NCBI RefSeq assembly: GCF_043194295.1
Contig: NZ_JBAFVK010000018.1
Strand: one strand, 5' to 3'
Source of the DNA: Xanthobacter autotrophicus
GTDB lineage: Bacteria; Pseudomonadota; Alphaproteobacteria; Rhizobiales; Xanthobacteraceae
Length of the DNA: 64,000 nt
Part shown: in pieces, positions 44,904-53,685 of the stretch
How positions within the stretch are numbered: position 1 is the stretch's first letter
Layout of the letters: each line of letters begins with the position of its first letter
Notes under the pieces: model-generated
The model's database searches: none
Told to the model about the DNA's origin: nothing
What the model saw: the letters and a program-made list of their open reading frames with translations, nothing else
Position numbers and translations under genes: made by a program

Positions 44904-45437
44904 ATGTCGCAAGCCCGCATCGGCATCGTCACCATCTCGGACCGCGCCAGCTGCGGCGGCTATGCGGACCTCTCGGGGCCGGCCATCGAGGCGTGGCTCC
45001 GGCATGCCATCGCCAGCCCCTGGAGCGCCGACTATCGCGTCATCCCGGACGGCTTTGAGAGCGTGCGCGATACCCTAATCGACATGTGCGACCACGCCGG
45101 CCTCGACCTCATCTGCACCACCGGCGGCACCGGCCCGGCCCCCCGCGACCTGACTCCCGAGGCCATGGCGGCGGTGATCGAGAAGCCGCTGCCGGGCTTC
45201 GGCGAGCAGATGCGGCGCATCAGCCTGAATGAGGTGCCCACCGCCATCCTGTCGCGGCAGGAGGCGGGGGTGCGCGGCAAGACCCTCATCGTGAACCTGC
45301 CGGGCAAGCCGGCATCCATCGCGGTGTGCCTGGCGGCGGTGTTCCCGGCCATCCCCTATTGTCTCGACCTCATCGGCGCCAAGCGCATCGAGACCGACCC
45401 GCGGGTTTGCGCCGCCTTCCGCCCCAAGGGCGCGTAG
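44904..45437 (+). CDS. mogA: Molybdopterin adenylyltransferase
   Basis: Adenylates molybdopterin before molybdate insertion in cofactor synthesis. The 177-residue protein has IGIVTISDRASCGGYADLSG at residues 6-25, TTGGTGPAPRDLTPEA at 72-87 (the MoCF-binding signature) and TLIVNLPGKPASIAVCL near 142, all standard MogA/MoaB motifs. The leading part is about 385 bases long with hairpins. No other mo- gene is in the window. Confidence 0.93.
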   Translation: MSQARIGIVTISDRASCGGYADLSGPAIEAWLRHAIASPWSADYRVIPDGFESVRDTLIDMCDHAGLDLICTTGGTGPAPRDLTPEAMAAVIEKPLPGFGEQMRRISLNEVPTAILSRQEAGVRGKTLIVNLPGKPASIAVCLAAVFPAIPYCLDLIGAKRIETDPRVCAAFRPKGA

Positions 45438-45481
45438 AAGCAAGGGGCGTGAAGCCGGGCCCCGCCGTTGCGGGCTTTCGG

Positions 45482-46372
45482 TTACAGCACCACCACGCCG
45501 CGGTGCTTGGCCTCGTCTTCCGGCTCCACATGGATGGTGATGACCGCGTCGTCCATGTCCTGCTCGAAGGCATGCTCGATGCGGTCGCAGATCTCGTGGG
45601 CCGCAGCCACCGTCATGTTTCCCGGCACCACCAGGTGGAACTCCACGAAGGTGATGCGCCCGGCATGGCGGGTGCGCAGGTCGTGGGCCTCGATGGCTCC
45701 GGCGGCGTGGGTCGAGACCAGCTCCTTGATGCGCGCCACCACATCCGGCGGCGGCGCGGCGTCCATGAGGCCGCCGACGGATTCCTTCATCATCCCCCAG
45801 CCGGTCCACAGCACGTTGAGGGCGACGAGGCCGGCCAGCAGCGGGTCCAACTGCGGCCAGCCGGTGACCGGCACCAGCACAAAGCCGGCGAGCACGGCGG
45901 CGGAGGTGACCACATCCGACATCAGGTGCTTGGCGTCGGCGATCAGGGCCGGCGAGCGATAGGCCCGGCCGACGCGCATCAGGATGACGTACCACACCAC
46001 GTTGACAACGGTGGCCGCGCCGTTGAGCAGCATGCCCTTCACCGGCTGGTCGGGCAGGGTGGGATTCTGGAAGCCGTTATAGGCCTCGCGCATGATGGTG
46101 AGGGCGGCGATCACCACCAGCACCCCTTCGATCACCGCCGAGATGTATTCCGCCTTGTGGTGGCCGAACTGGTGGTTGTCGTCGGCCGGCCGCGAGGACA
46201 CCTGCAGCGCGATGAGCGCCGCGCCGGAGGCGGCCACGTTGATGATGCTCTCCAGCGCGTCCGACAACAGAGCCACCGAGCCCGTCACCCACCACGCCAG
46301 CGTCTTGAGGCCCAGCACGATGATGCCGACGAGCACGCTCGCCGCCGCCACCCACAGCGTCTTGCGGCTCAT
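45482..46372 (-). CDS. Cation diffusion facilitator (CDF) family transporter
   Basis: Inner-membrane divalent-cation/proton antiporter of 296 residues. Six spans are seen. SVALLSDALESIINV near residue 33-47 carries the TM2 Asp; FGHHKAEYISAVIEG near 69-83 is the conserved CDF segment; and ADAKHLMSDVVTSAAV near 145-160 is the TM5 metal site. The cytoplasmic C-terminal domain (IEAHDLRTRHAGRITFVEFHLVVPG, then DAVITIHVEPE) has the His/Glu metal pattern. Zinc, iron or manganese are possible cargos. It is convergent with mogA, with a GC-rich stem in between. Confidence 0.92.
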   Translation of the reverse strand: MSRKTLWVAAASVLVGIIVLGLKTLAWWVTGSVALLSDALESIINVAASGAALIALQVSSRPADDNHQFGHHKAEYISAVIEGVLVVIAALTIMREAYNGFQNPTLPDQPVKGMLLNGAATVVNVVWYVILMRVGRAYRSPALIADAKHLMSDVVTSAAVLAGFVLVPVTGWPQLDPLLAGLVALNVLWTGWGMMKESVGGLMDAAPPPDVVARIKELVSTHAAGAIEAHDLRTRHAGRITFVEFHLVVPGNMTVAAAHEICDRIEHAFEQDMDDAVITIHVEPEDEAKHRGVVVL

Positions 46373-46707
46373 GTCCGACTCCTGTCCGTAAAAGGCCGGC
46401 GCCGCCGATATGCGTCGCGCATCGCCGTCCGCATCGCCCGCAGTCCGCGAGGACCTTCACCGCGGGTGCGGAAAGCGTGCCTGTGGAGCACCTTCCGACC
46501 GGGACGGATTGCCCGCCAGTTTGAAGCTGCGCAAATTCAATGAGTTGGGCGTATGCCCGGCCCGGAGCGATCCAGCAGCAAAACCGCTGCGCGCTTTTGC
46601 TGGAATTGCTCTAGCCTTTGGGGGGGTGCAGTGCAACGCCCATGTGGTCGCTGGACCGCTCATCCCCGCTCGCCAGCCCGGCCGGCGCCGAGGCCGCTGC
46701 GGGCCCC
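46373..46707. other. 335-base gap with family 2 repeat
   Basis: No gene is supported. It holds the promoter region for the CDF gene (minus strand) and the 3' flank of the bestrophin-like gene. On the minus strand 46571-46614 reads AGAGCAATTCCAGCAAAAGC...CGGTTTTGCTGCTGG, a repeat related to those at 19796 and 38154. No RNA gene is recognised. Confidence 0.5.
46571..46614 (-). repeat. Interspersed repeat, family 2, diverged copy 3
   Basis: The minus strand starts CTAGAGCAATTCCAGC and continues through GCGGTTTTGCTGCTGG. The AGAGC...TTC...AGC...CGGTT skeleton is the same as in copies 1 and 2, but the arms differ. This resembles a repeat found many times per genome in Hyphomicrobiales, as I recall it. 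Confidence 0.5.
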
Positions 46708-47511
46708 TTACTTCACCATGTGCTGCAAGGCCTTCTGCATGGCATCTGGAGGTATTATTATAATTCCTTCGAAAGGGGTGCTCATCTCCAGGATGAGGAA
46801 GATGGCGCCGCCCAGGGAGAGGGCGCACAGCAGGAACACCGATACCGAAACCGCATTGATCGGTGAGAACAGCCCGAAGCTCATGAAGATGAAGGTGAGC
46901 CAGACAATCAGCACGACAGTGAAGATGGAGGGCACCTGGGTGGCGCTCTCCTCGATCAGCACCCAGCGCAGTGCCGACAGGGATTTGTAGCGCTCGACCG
47001 CCTCCGACCTGAGATCGTTCTGCTCCGGGGTTTTCGGGTCCAGGGCGCGGATCAGGCGCCCGACCTGGGACAGTCGCGCCTCGGAAACGTCGCTGGTGAC
47101 GCGCACCTGGGTGGCTGGCCCGGTCCCGACCTGTCCGGGTTCGGCCGGCAGGGGTTCGATCTGCCCGGGCCAGGTTTCATCAAGGGCATGGCTTGTATAG
47201 GCGCGCAGGGCCGCGCGGGCGGCATCGGCGTCGGGCCCATAGTGCCGGAGCGCCACGTCGAGGGTAATGAGATAGGTGGCGTATTGCTGCACGTCGCGGC
47301 TGGTGGAATCGAAATTCCCCTTCACCGACGCGGTCATGAGGCCGAGGATCAGCGAGGCCATGGCCGCCACCATGCCGACCCCGAGCTTCACCGCCTCCTG
47401 GGTCTCCTTGGAGAGGTGCTGCTCTTTCAGCCGGCGCGACGCCCACATGCCGCCCATGGCACCGCCGAACAGACAGACAAAAACGAGCCCGGCGATGACC
47501 AGCGAATCCAT
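46708..47511 (-). CDS. Bestrophin-like (DUF4239) membrane protein
   Basis: A 267-residue protein with four hydrophobic segments: about residues 4-24, 44-62, 195-215 and 220-242. Between spans two and three a soluble loop starts with SVKGNFDSTSRDVQQYATYLITLDVALRHYGPDA, a DUF4239-like pattern. The C-terminus has a run IIIIPP then DAMQKALQHM. Some members may be ion channels, but no function is established here. The poly-Ile stretch gives the locally AT-rich DNA at 46750-46765. No operon partner is evident. Confidence 0.78.
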   Translation of the reverse strand: MDSLVIAGLVFVCLFGGAMGGMWASRRLKEQHLSKETQEAVKLGVGMVAAMASLILGLMTASVKGNFDSTSRDVQQYATYLITLDVALRHYGPDADAARAALRAYTSHALDETWPGQIEPLPAEPGQVGTGPATQVRVTSDVSEARLSQVGRLIRALDPKTPEQNDLRSEAVERYKSLSALRWVLIEESATQVPSIFTVVLIVWLTFIFMSFGLFSPINAVSVSVFLLCALSLGGAIFLILEMSTPFEGIIIIPPDAMQKALQHMVK

Positions 47512-47654
47512 ACCCCTACCACCTCAGCACGTGGCGATGGCGTTCCTGGTGTCGGAACGGTCCGCGCCGATAGGTAGCGCTCCGGCGCGAGAGGTAAAGG
47601 GTCAATTGCGCCGGACGCAGCGTCAGCCGAGGCGGAACTCGGCGCCGGCCGGCG

Positions 47655-48503
47655 CTACTCCGCGGCCTTCACCGGCGCTTCGGCGGCAAGCTTGGCCTCG
47701 GCGTCTTCCTGCTGCTTCAGCACGTCGGGATGCGGCATGGACATGATGTTGTAGCCGGAATCCACGAAATGGATCTCGCCCGTCACGCCGCCCGACAGCT
47801 CGGACAGCAGGTAGAGGGCCGAGCCACCCACCTCTTCGATGGAGACGGTGCGGCGCAGGGGCGCGTGGCGCTTCTGGTAATTGAACATGAGGCGGGCATC
47901 GGCGATGCCGGCCCCGGCCAGCGTGCGGACCGGCCCCGCCGAAATGGCGTTGACCCGGATGCCGGCCGGCCCGTAGTCGGCGGCGAGATAGCGCACGGAA
48001 GCTTCCAGCGCCGCCTTGGCCACGCCCATCACGTTGTAATTGGGCATCACCCGGGTGGAGCCGCCATAGGTCAGGGTGACCAGCGACCCGCCGTTTGGCA
48101 TCAGCGCGGCGGCACGCTTGGCGATCTCCGTGAAGGAGAAGCAGGAGATGACCATGGTGCGGGAGAAATTCTCCCGGCTGGTGTCGGCATAGCGGCCCTT
48201 CAGCTCCGACTTGTCGGAGAAGGCCACCGCATGCACCAGGAAGTCGATGGCGCCCCAACGCTCCTTGAGCGCCGTGAACACGGCGTCCACGCTGGCGAGG
48301 TCTTCCACGTCGCACGGCAGGAGGATGGAGGAGCCCAGGCTCTCGGCCAGCGGCTTCACCCGCTTGGCCACGGAGTCGCCCTGATAGGTGAAGGCGAGTT
48401 CCGCCCCCTGGCCGGCCAAGGCCCTGGCGATGCCCCAGGCGATGGAATGGTCGTTCGCGACCCCCATCACCAAGCCACGCTTGCCCTTCATCAGGTCCTG
48501 CAT
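47655..48503 (-). CDS. fabI: Enoyl-[acyl-carrier-protein] reductase (NADH)
   Basis: Last reduction of each fatty-acid elongation cycle, and a target of triclosan in many bacteria. The 282-residue protein has GLVMGVANDHSIAWGIARAL near the N-terminus (the FabI cofactor loop). The catalytic triad segment YNVMGVAKAALE near 158-165 carries the Tyr-x6-Lys, and RVNAISAGPVRTLAGAGI follows. The last 25 residues are a charged Ala/Glu tail. It is third in the run fabA-fabB-fabI, 106 bases after fabB. ATG 48503 was taken over TTG 48509. Confidence 0.95.
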   Translation of the reverse strand: MQDLMKGKRGLVMGVANDHSIAWGIARALAGQGAELAFTYQGDSVAKRVKPLAESLGSSILLPCDVEDLASVDAVFTALKERWGAIDFLVHAVAFSDKSELKGRYADTSRENFSRTMVISCFSFTEIAKRAAALMPNGGSLVTLTYGGSTRVMPNYNVMGVAKAALEASVRYLAADYGPAGIRVNAISAGPVRTLAGAGIADARLMFNYQKRHAPLRRTVSIEEVGGSALYLLSELSGGVTGEIHFVDSGYNIMSMPHPDVLKQQEDAEAKLAAEAPVKAAE

Positions 48504-48609
48504 CACCAACCCTCTCGCGTCTGAGACGCCGATAGCAGACCGCGCGGGCCGGCACCACGGGACGACCCTTCACCTTTCATGACCGACCCTGACCAGGGCG
48601 GTCGTCCGG

Positions 48610-49833
48610 TCACGCATCCACGTGCTTGAAGACCAGCGACGCATTGGTGCCGCCGAAGCCGAACGAATTGGACAGCACCGCGCCGAGCTTCACATTGTCC
48701 TGCCGTGCGCGGACGATGGGCATGTCGGCGAACACCGGGTCCAGTTCCTCGATGTTGGCGCTCTCGCAGATGAAGCCGTTCTGCATCATGAGGAGGCAGT
48801 AGATGGCTTCCTGCACGCCGGTGGCGCCCAGCGAGTGGCCGGTCAGCGACTTGGTCGCCGAGATGGGCGGACACTTCTCGCCGACGCCGAACACCTTGCG
48901 GATGGCCTCGATTTCCGGCGGATCGCCGGCCGGGGTCGAGGTGGCGTGAGGGTTGATGTAGTCGATGGGCAGGTTCACGGTGGACAGGGCGAGGCGCATG
49001 CAGCGCTCGGCGCCCTCGCCCGAGGGAGCGACCATGTCGTAGCCGTCGGAGGTGGCGCCATAGCCGGCGACCTCGCCATAGATCTTGGCGCCGCGGGCCT
49101 TGGCGTGCTCCAGCTCTTCCAGCACCAGCACGCCGGCGCCGCCGGCGATGACGAAGCCGTCGCGGTTCACGTCATAGGCGCGGGACGCCTTGTGGGGCGT
49201 GGCGTTGAACTTGGAGGACATGGCGCCCATGGCGTCGAACAGGCTGGAGAGGGTCCAGTCCAGCTCCTCGCAGCCGCCGGCGAAGACCACGTCCTGCTTG
49301 CCATACTGAATCTGCTCGTAGGCGTTGCCGATGCAGTGGTTCGACGTGGCGCAGGCCGACGAGATGGAATAGTTGACGCCCTTGATCTTGAACCAGGTGG
49401 CCAGCGTCGCCGATGCGGTCGAGCTCATGGCCTTGGGCACGGCGAACGGGCCGATGCGCTTGGGCCCCTTGGTGCGGGCGATGTCCGCCGCTTCCACGAT
49501 GGTGCGGGTGGACGGGCCGCCGGAGCCCATGACGATGCCGGTGCGCGGGTTGGATACCTCGGACGGCTCCAGCCCCGAATCGCGGATGGCCTGGTCCATG
49601 GCCACGTGGTTCCAGGCGGTGCCGCCGCCGTGGAAGCGCATGGCGCGGCGGTCCACCACCTCTTCGGCGTTCAGCGTCGGCGCGCCCTGCACCTGGCAGC
49701 GGAAGCCGAGCTTGGCCTGATCCTCGGCGAAGGATATGCCGCTCTTGGCCTCGCGCAGGCTGGCGAGCACCTCTTGCGTGGAGTTGCCGATGGACGAGAC
49801 GATGCCCATCCCGGTGACGACGACGCGCCGCAT
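48610..49833 (-). CDS. fabB: 3-oxoacyl-[acyl-carrier-protein] synthase I
   Basis: Condensing enzyme that elongates unsaturated intermediates made by FabA. The 407-residue protein shows the active-site Cys161 in SISSACATSNHCIG, the two His residues in NPHATSTPAGDPPE and KSLTGHSLGATGVQEA, and the end NSFGFGGTNASLVFK. It lies 54 bases after fabA and forms the anaerobic-type unsaturated fatty acid pair with it. Confidence 0.95.
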   Translation of the reverse strand: MRRVVVTGMGIVSSIGNSTQEVLASLREAKSGISFAEDQAKLGFRCQVQGAPTLNAEEVVDRRAMRFHGGGTAWNHVAMDQAIRDSGLEPSEVSNPRTGIVMGSGGPSTRTIVEAADIARTKGPKRIGPFAVPKAMSSTASATLATWFKIKGVNYSISSACATSNHCIGNAYEQIQYGKQDVVFAGGCEELDWTLSSLFDAMGAMSSKFNATPHKASRAYDVNRDGFVIAGGAGVLVLEELEHAKARGAKIYGEVAGYGATSDGYDMVAPSGEGAERCMRLALSTVNLPIDYINPHATSTPAGDPPEIEAIRKVFGVGEKCPPISATKSLTGHSLGATGVQEAIYCLLMMQNGFICESANIEELDPVFADMPIVRARQDNVKLGAVLSNSFGFGGTNASLVFKHVDA

Positions 49834-49887
49834 GTCAAATCCCCATTGGAAAGCAGCAATATGGCTGCGGATCGTGGCGGCGCCTTG

Positions 49888-50427
49888 TCAGGCGCCCACG
49901 GGTCCCGCTGCCGGTGCCGCATCGGCCTGGAACAGGCCCACCTTCAGATCCTTGGCGCGATAGATGATGGTGTCGTCCGCCGAAAGCCAGCCGTCGGCGA
50001 TGCCGAGCACCAGCTTGGAGCGCATCACCCGCTTCAGCTCCACGCCGTAGACCACCTTCTTCACGTCGGGCAGCACCTGGCCGGAGAATTTCAGCTCCCC
50101 GAGCCCCAGCGCCCGCCCGCGCCCGGGCGAGCCGAGCCAGCCGAGGAAGAAGCCCACCATCTGCCACATGGCGTCCAGGCCCAGGCAGCCGGGCATCACC
50201 GGGTCGCCCTTGAAGTGGCAGCCGAAGAACCACAGGTCCGGGTTCACGTCGAGCTCGGCGCGCACGAAGCCCTTGCCATGTTCGCCGCCGGTCTCGGAAA
50301 TTTCCGCGATGCGATCGAACATCAGCATGGGCGGCAGCGGCAATTGCGCGTTCCCGGCGCCGAACAGCTCGCCACGTCCGCAGGCGAGGAGATCTTCATA
50401 TGCGAAGCTGGTTTGCCGGTCCGCCAT
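49888..50427 (-). CDS. fabA: 3-hydroxydecanoyl-[acyl-carrier-protein] dehydratase/isomerase
   Basis: Introduces the cis double bond at C10, so membrane unsaturation does not need oxygen. The 179-residue protein has LLACGRGELFGAGNAQLPLPPMLMFDRI near the N-terminus, the active-site His in WFFGCHFKGDPVMPGCLGLDAMWQ near 70-90, and KFSGQVLP near 113. ATG 50427 gives the family N-terminus MADRQTSFAYEDLL. ATG 50445 would add six residues. It is the first gene of the fabA-fabB-fabI run. Confidence 0.95.
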   Translation of the reverse strand: MADRQTSFAYEDLLACGRGELFGAGNAQLPLPPMLMFDRIAEISETGGEHGKGFVRAELDVNPDLWFFGCHFKGDPVMPGCLGLDAMWQMVGFFLGWLGSPGRGRALGLGELKFSGQVLPDVKKVVYGVELKRVMRSKLVLGIADGWLSADDTIIYRAKDLKVGLFQADAAPAAGPVGA

Positions 50428-50778
50428 TCTCAAGCGTGTCGCCATTCTGCCCGGAGGGGTTGACCCGTGAGGGGCCCCTTGGGGTGTTGCCGAAGAGCCC
50501 GAAGACCCGCCCCCGTCATCGGCGGCGGGCACTCCCTAACATAGGGACGGGCGCACTCAAAGTCATGAAAGCGTCACGCCATACGCAACGGCGCCGCAAC
50601 CGCGCGATCCGTTTGGCTGGAAGTGGTTGCACTCGGGGCTGAAGGGGGAATTGCGCTCCGGGCGTGAACCCGGCCCGGTCCGCCGCGTTGCCTGCCTGCG
50701 GTACCCTTGGCGCCGCGCCATGGCGTGGCGTAAGGAATTCGCCCAAGGGTGCGATCTGAAACGGCTCGGGAGACGGAC

Positions 50779-51201
50779 ATGCCGGTGTTGAAGGAATTCA
50801 GGGAATTCGCGGTCAAGGGCAATGTGATGGACCTCGCCATCGGCGTGATCATCGGCGCGGCCTTCGGCAACATCGTGTCGTCCCTGGTCGGCGACATCTT
50901 CATGCCGGTCATCGGCGCGGTGACGGGCGGCCTGGATTTCTCGAACCACTTCATCCCCCTGTCATCGGCGGTCACAGCCGACAATCTGGTGGACGCCAAG
51001 AAGCAGGGCGCGGTACTGGCGTATGGTTCCTTCATCACCATCGCCATCAACTTCCTGATCGTGGCGGGGGTGCTGTTCCTGGTGGTGCGGACCATCAACA
51101 CCCTGCGCCGGGCGGAGGAGAACAAGGCAGCACCGGCGCCGAGCCGCTCCGAGGTCCTGCTCACCGAGATCCGCGACCTGCTTGCCAAACGCCCGGGCTG
51201 A
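50779..51201 (+). CDS. mscL: Large-conductance mechanosensitive channel
   Basis: Homopentameric inner-membrane channel that opens at near-lytic tension and releases solutes on osmotic downshock. The 140-residue protein begins MPVLKEFREFAVKGNVMDLAIGVIIGAAFGNIVSSLV, which gives the amphipathic N-helix and TM1, followed by the periplasmic loop and TM2 (FITIAINFLIVAGVLFLVVRTIN). The C-terminal helix SEVLLTEIRDLLAK is also standard. GGGAG lies just upstream of ATG 50779. It stands alone between fabA and pyrD. Confidence 0.94.
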   Translation: MPVLKEFREFAVKGNVMDLAIGVIIGAAFGNIVSSLVGDIFMPVIGAVTGGLDFSNHFIPLSSAVTADNLVDAKKQGAVLAYGSFITIAINFLIVAGVLFLVVRTINTLRRAEENKAAPAPSRSEVLLTEIRDLLAKRPG

Positions 51202-51219
51202 CACGCGCGGGCTGAGCCC

Positions 51220-52293
51220 TCAGCGCACGTCCACGCCCACCGCGTCGGCGATGGATGAAAAGCCGTCCGCCTTCAGGCGGGCGGCCAGGTCCGTCTTGAT
51301 CCGGGCCACGAGGCCGGGGCCGTGGAACACCAAGGCGGAATAGATCTGCACCAGGCTCGCCCCGGCCCGGACCTTGGCATAGGCGTCCGCCCCGGAAGCG
51401 ATGCCGCCCACGCCGATGATGGGCAGCCGGCCGCCCACAAGGCGATAGAGCGCCCCGAGCCGTTCGGTGGAGAGGGTCAGCAGCGGCTTGCCGGAGAGGC
51501 CGCCGGTCTCGTCCTTGAACTTGCTTTGCAGGCTCGGCGGGCGCGACAGGGTGGTGTTGCCCATGATGATGCCGTCCACGCCGGTGGAAAGCGAGGCTTC
51601 CGCCACGTCGGCCAAAGCCGCATCGTCGAGGTCGGGCGCGACCTTCACCAAAAGGGGGGTGCGCGCGGCGGGATCGGGCATGGAGGCGTTGCGCACGCCG
51701 ATGACGTGGGCAAGCAGGGTTTCCATCTCCGTCCGGGCCTGGAGCGCCCGCAGGCCCGGCGTGTTGGGCGAGGAGATGTTGCACACCAGGTAGTCGGCGA
51801 GGCGGCAGGTGGCGGAGACGCCGGCGCCGTAGTCCTCCAGCGCGTCCTCGCTCTCCTTGTTCTTCCCGACGTTAGCGCCGACGATGCCGCCCTTGCCCCC
51901 CGCCCGGCGTTGGCCCAGCCGGAAGATAAAGGGGGCAAGGCCCTCGCTGTTGAAGCCGAAGCGGTTGATGACCGCCTCGTCCTCGTCCAGCCGGAACAGG
52001 CGGGGCAGGGGATTGCCCGGCTGGGGGCGGGGGGTCACCGTGCCCGCCTCCACGAAGCCGAAGCCGAACTTGAACAGGGCGTCCGCCACCTCGCAATGTT
52101 TGTCGAACCCGGCGGCCAGGCCCACCGGATTGGGGAAATCCAGCCCCCACACCCGCGTCGCCAGCACCGGATCGTCAGGGCCTCCCGACAGGTCCGGCAC
52201 GAGGCCGCTCTTCAGCACGCGGATGGACAGGTGGTGCGCCTGCTCCGGCGTGATGAACCGGAACAGGGGCTTGAGGACGCCGTAGAGGTCCAT
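51220..52293 (-). CDS. pyrD: Dihydroorotate dehydrogenase (quinone)
   Basis: Membrane-associated class 2 flavoenzyme that passes electrons from dihydroorotate to ubiquinone. The 357-residue protein starts with the amphipathic quinone-tunnel helices (YGVLKPLFRFITPEQAHHLSIRVLK). NPVGLAAGFDKHCEVADALFKFGFGFVEAGTVTPRPQ contacts FMN, and ISSPNTPGLRALQ near 180 holds the catalytic Ser. LIVKVAPD-type and GVGGIASGADAYAKVRAGASLVQ segments are phosphate-binding. It follows pyrE by seven bases. ATG 52293 was taken over the TTG one codon earlier. Confidence 0.95.
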   Translation of the reverse strand: MDLYGVLKPLFRFITPEQAHHLSIRVLKSGLVPDLSGGPDDPVLATRVWGLDFPNPVGLAAGFDKHCEVADALFKFGFGFVEAGTVTPRPQPGNPLPRLFRLDEDEAVINRFGFNSEGLAPFIFRLGQRRAGGKGGIVGANVGKNKESEDALEDYGAGVSATCRLADYLVCNISSPNTPGLRALQARTEMETLLAHVIGVRNASMPDPAARTPLLVKVAPDLDDAALADVAEASLSTGVDGIIMGNTTLSRPPSLQSKFKDETGGLSGKPLLTLSTERLGALYRLVGGRLPIIGVGGIASGADAYAKVRAGASLVQIYSALVFHGPGLVARIKTDLAARLKADGFSSIADAVGVDVR

Positions 52294-52300
52294 CAATGCG

Positions 52301-52999
52301 TCACTCGCCAGTGACGGCGGTGCCGCCGTGGGCCTTCGACCAGGAGTGGGGATCGTGGAGGAAGGATTCGATCTCGGCGATCTGGGCGGATTCGAAGCGG
52401 TTCATGGTCTTCACCGCCGCCAGCACGTCCCACCAGGTGGCGAGGCGGTGCAGACTGAGCCCGGCCTGGTCGAAGATGCCCGAGGCCTCGGCGAAGATGT
52501 CGTAATAGAAGAACACGAAGCAGTGCGAGCACTCGGCACCGGCCTCGCGCAGGGCGTTGACGAAGGTCACCTTGCTCTTGCCGTCGGTGGTGAGATCCTC
52601 GACCAGCAGCACCCGCTGGCCGGGGGCCAGGTGTCCCTCGATCTGGGCGTTGCGGCCGAAGCCCTTGGGCTTCTTGCGCACATACTGCATGGGCAGCATC
52701 AGCCGGTCCGCCACCCACGCCGCGAACGGGATGCCCGCCGTCTCGCCGCCGGCGACCGTGTCGAACTGCTCGTAGCCGATCTCGCGGAAGATGGTGGAGA
52801 TGCCGAAGTCCACCAGCGTCTGGCGTACGCGGGGGAAGGAGATGAGGCGCCGGCAGTCGATATAGACCGGGCTCGCCCAGCCGGAGGTGAAGATGAACGG
52901 CTCGCCGGAGGAAAAGCGCACGGCCTCCACCTCCAGCAGCATCCGCGCGGTCTGCTCGGCGATGGTGGCCTTGTCCGGAAAAGCAGTGACGTTCGCCAT
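52301..52999 (-). CDS. pyrE: Orotate phosphoribosyltransferase
   Basis: Transfers ribose phosphate from PRPP to orotate. The 232-residue protein has YVRKKPKGFGRNAQIEGHLAPGQRVLLVEDLTTDGKSK near 125-160: the catalytic Lys loop and the PRPP motif VLLVEDLTTDGKS. FIFTSGWASPVYIDCRRLISFP near 36 is an orotate-contact region. The length and the C-terminal 50 residues fit the alphaproteobacterial long form. It forms an operon with pyrD, consecutive enzymes of UMP synthesis. Confidence 0.95.
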   Translation of the reverse strand: MANVTAFPDKATIAEQTARMLLEVEAVRFSSGEPFIFTSGWASPVYIDCRRLISFPRVRQTLVDFGISTIFREIGYEQFDTVAGGETAGIPFAAWVADRLMLPMQYVRKKPKGFGRNAQIEGHLAPGQRVLLVEDLTTDGKSKVTFVNALREAGAECSHCFVFFYYDIFAEASGIFDQAGLSLHRLATWWDVLAAVKTMNRFESAQIAEIESFLHDPHSWSKAHGGTAVTGE

Positions 53000-53247
53000 G
53001 GCGGCCCTCGGTGGCTCGATTATGTGACGCGCATATATCAGAGCCGCGGCCCAATGCGACAGCGAAGGCGCCGCAGGTGGGCAAATCAGCCGCAGGCTTT
53101 GGGGAATGTGTCGCGGGTGGGGCAGGGGTGCCGCGGGCTCGGAGCGTGTGCCGCGGGCGGGTCGGTGTTTCCGGGTGGGCCGCGCCGGTTGTGCCCGGGT
53201 CGCGCGCCGGGCGGCGCGCGCGTCCTGTGGGTCAGGCCGTCGCCGCC

Positions 53248-53460
53248 TCAGCCCTCGCCACGCCGTCCGGGCTTGCCGATGCCGCTCACGTCGAATTCCA
53301 GCCCGTCGGCGGTATAGCGCGGGTCCGGGCCGGTGCCCGCCCCTTTTGCGGCTCCTTTGGTGCCACGACCCAGCAGGCCGAGGGCAAGACCCATGCGCCG
53401 CTTGCGGGCGGCGATTTCTTTCCGCAGCGGGAAGACGGGAACGTTAATCGTGATCGTCAT
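53248..53460 (-). CDS. Small hypothetical protein
   Basis: A 70-residue basic protein starting MTITINVPVFPLRKEIAARKRRMGLALGLLGRG. It is likely soluble or membrane-peripheral, with a Gly/Lys-rich middle and no recognised family. Support: GGAG with seven-base spacing before ATG 53460, an AT-rich upstream region, and no competing frame. GTG 53466 would add two residues. It lies between pyrE and the hybrid kinase on the same strand as both. Confidence 0.5.
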   Translation of the reverse strand: MTITINVPVFPLRKEIAARKRRMGLALGLLGRGTKGAAKGAGTGPDPRYTADGLEFDVSGIGKPGRRGEG

Positions 53461-53685
53461 AGCCACGCTCCAAAAGTATATCGCGCGTTCAAGTCAGCAT
53501 GGATCAGTTACAAACTTTAATAAAATAGTAACATTTCCATGCCCCGAGGGCGTGCTTCTATGGCACGGCCACATAACGCTGGCTGAAGGCGGCGTTTATT
53601 GGGCGTTCATGCGGATGAACGAGGGCTTAACCCGGACGGTCCGCACCTGTTGCAAAACGGCCGCGTGCGGAGTGCCCGTAAGGGC

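Noticed and set aside
48622..50463. 613-codon antisense frame across fabB and fabA
   Set aside because: Low-complexity His/Ala/Gly translation over two certain genes.
53061..53247. G-rich repeated GCCGCGGGT-like words after pyrE
   Set aside because: Low-complexity sequence without regular period; not a tandem array or CRISPR.
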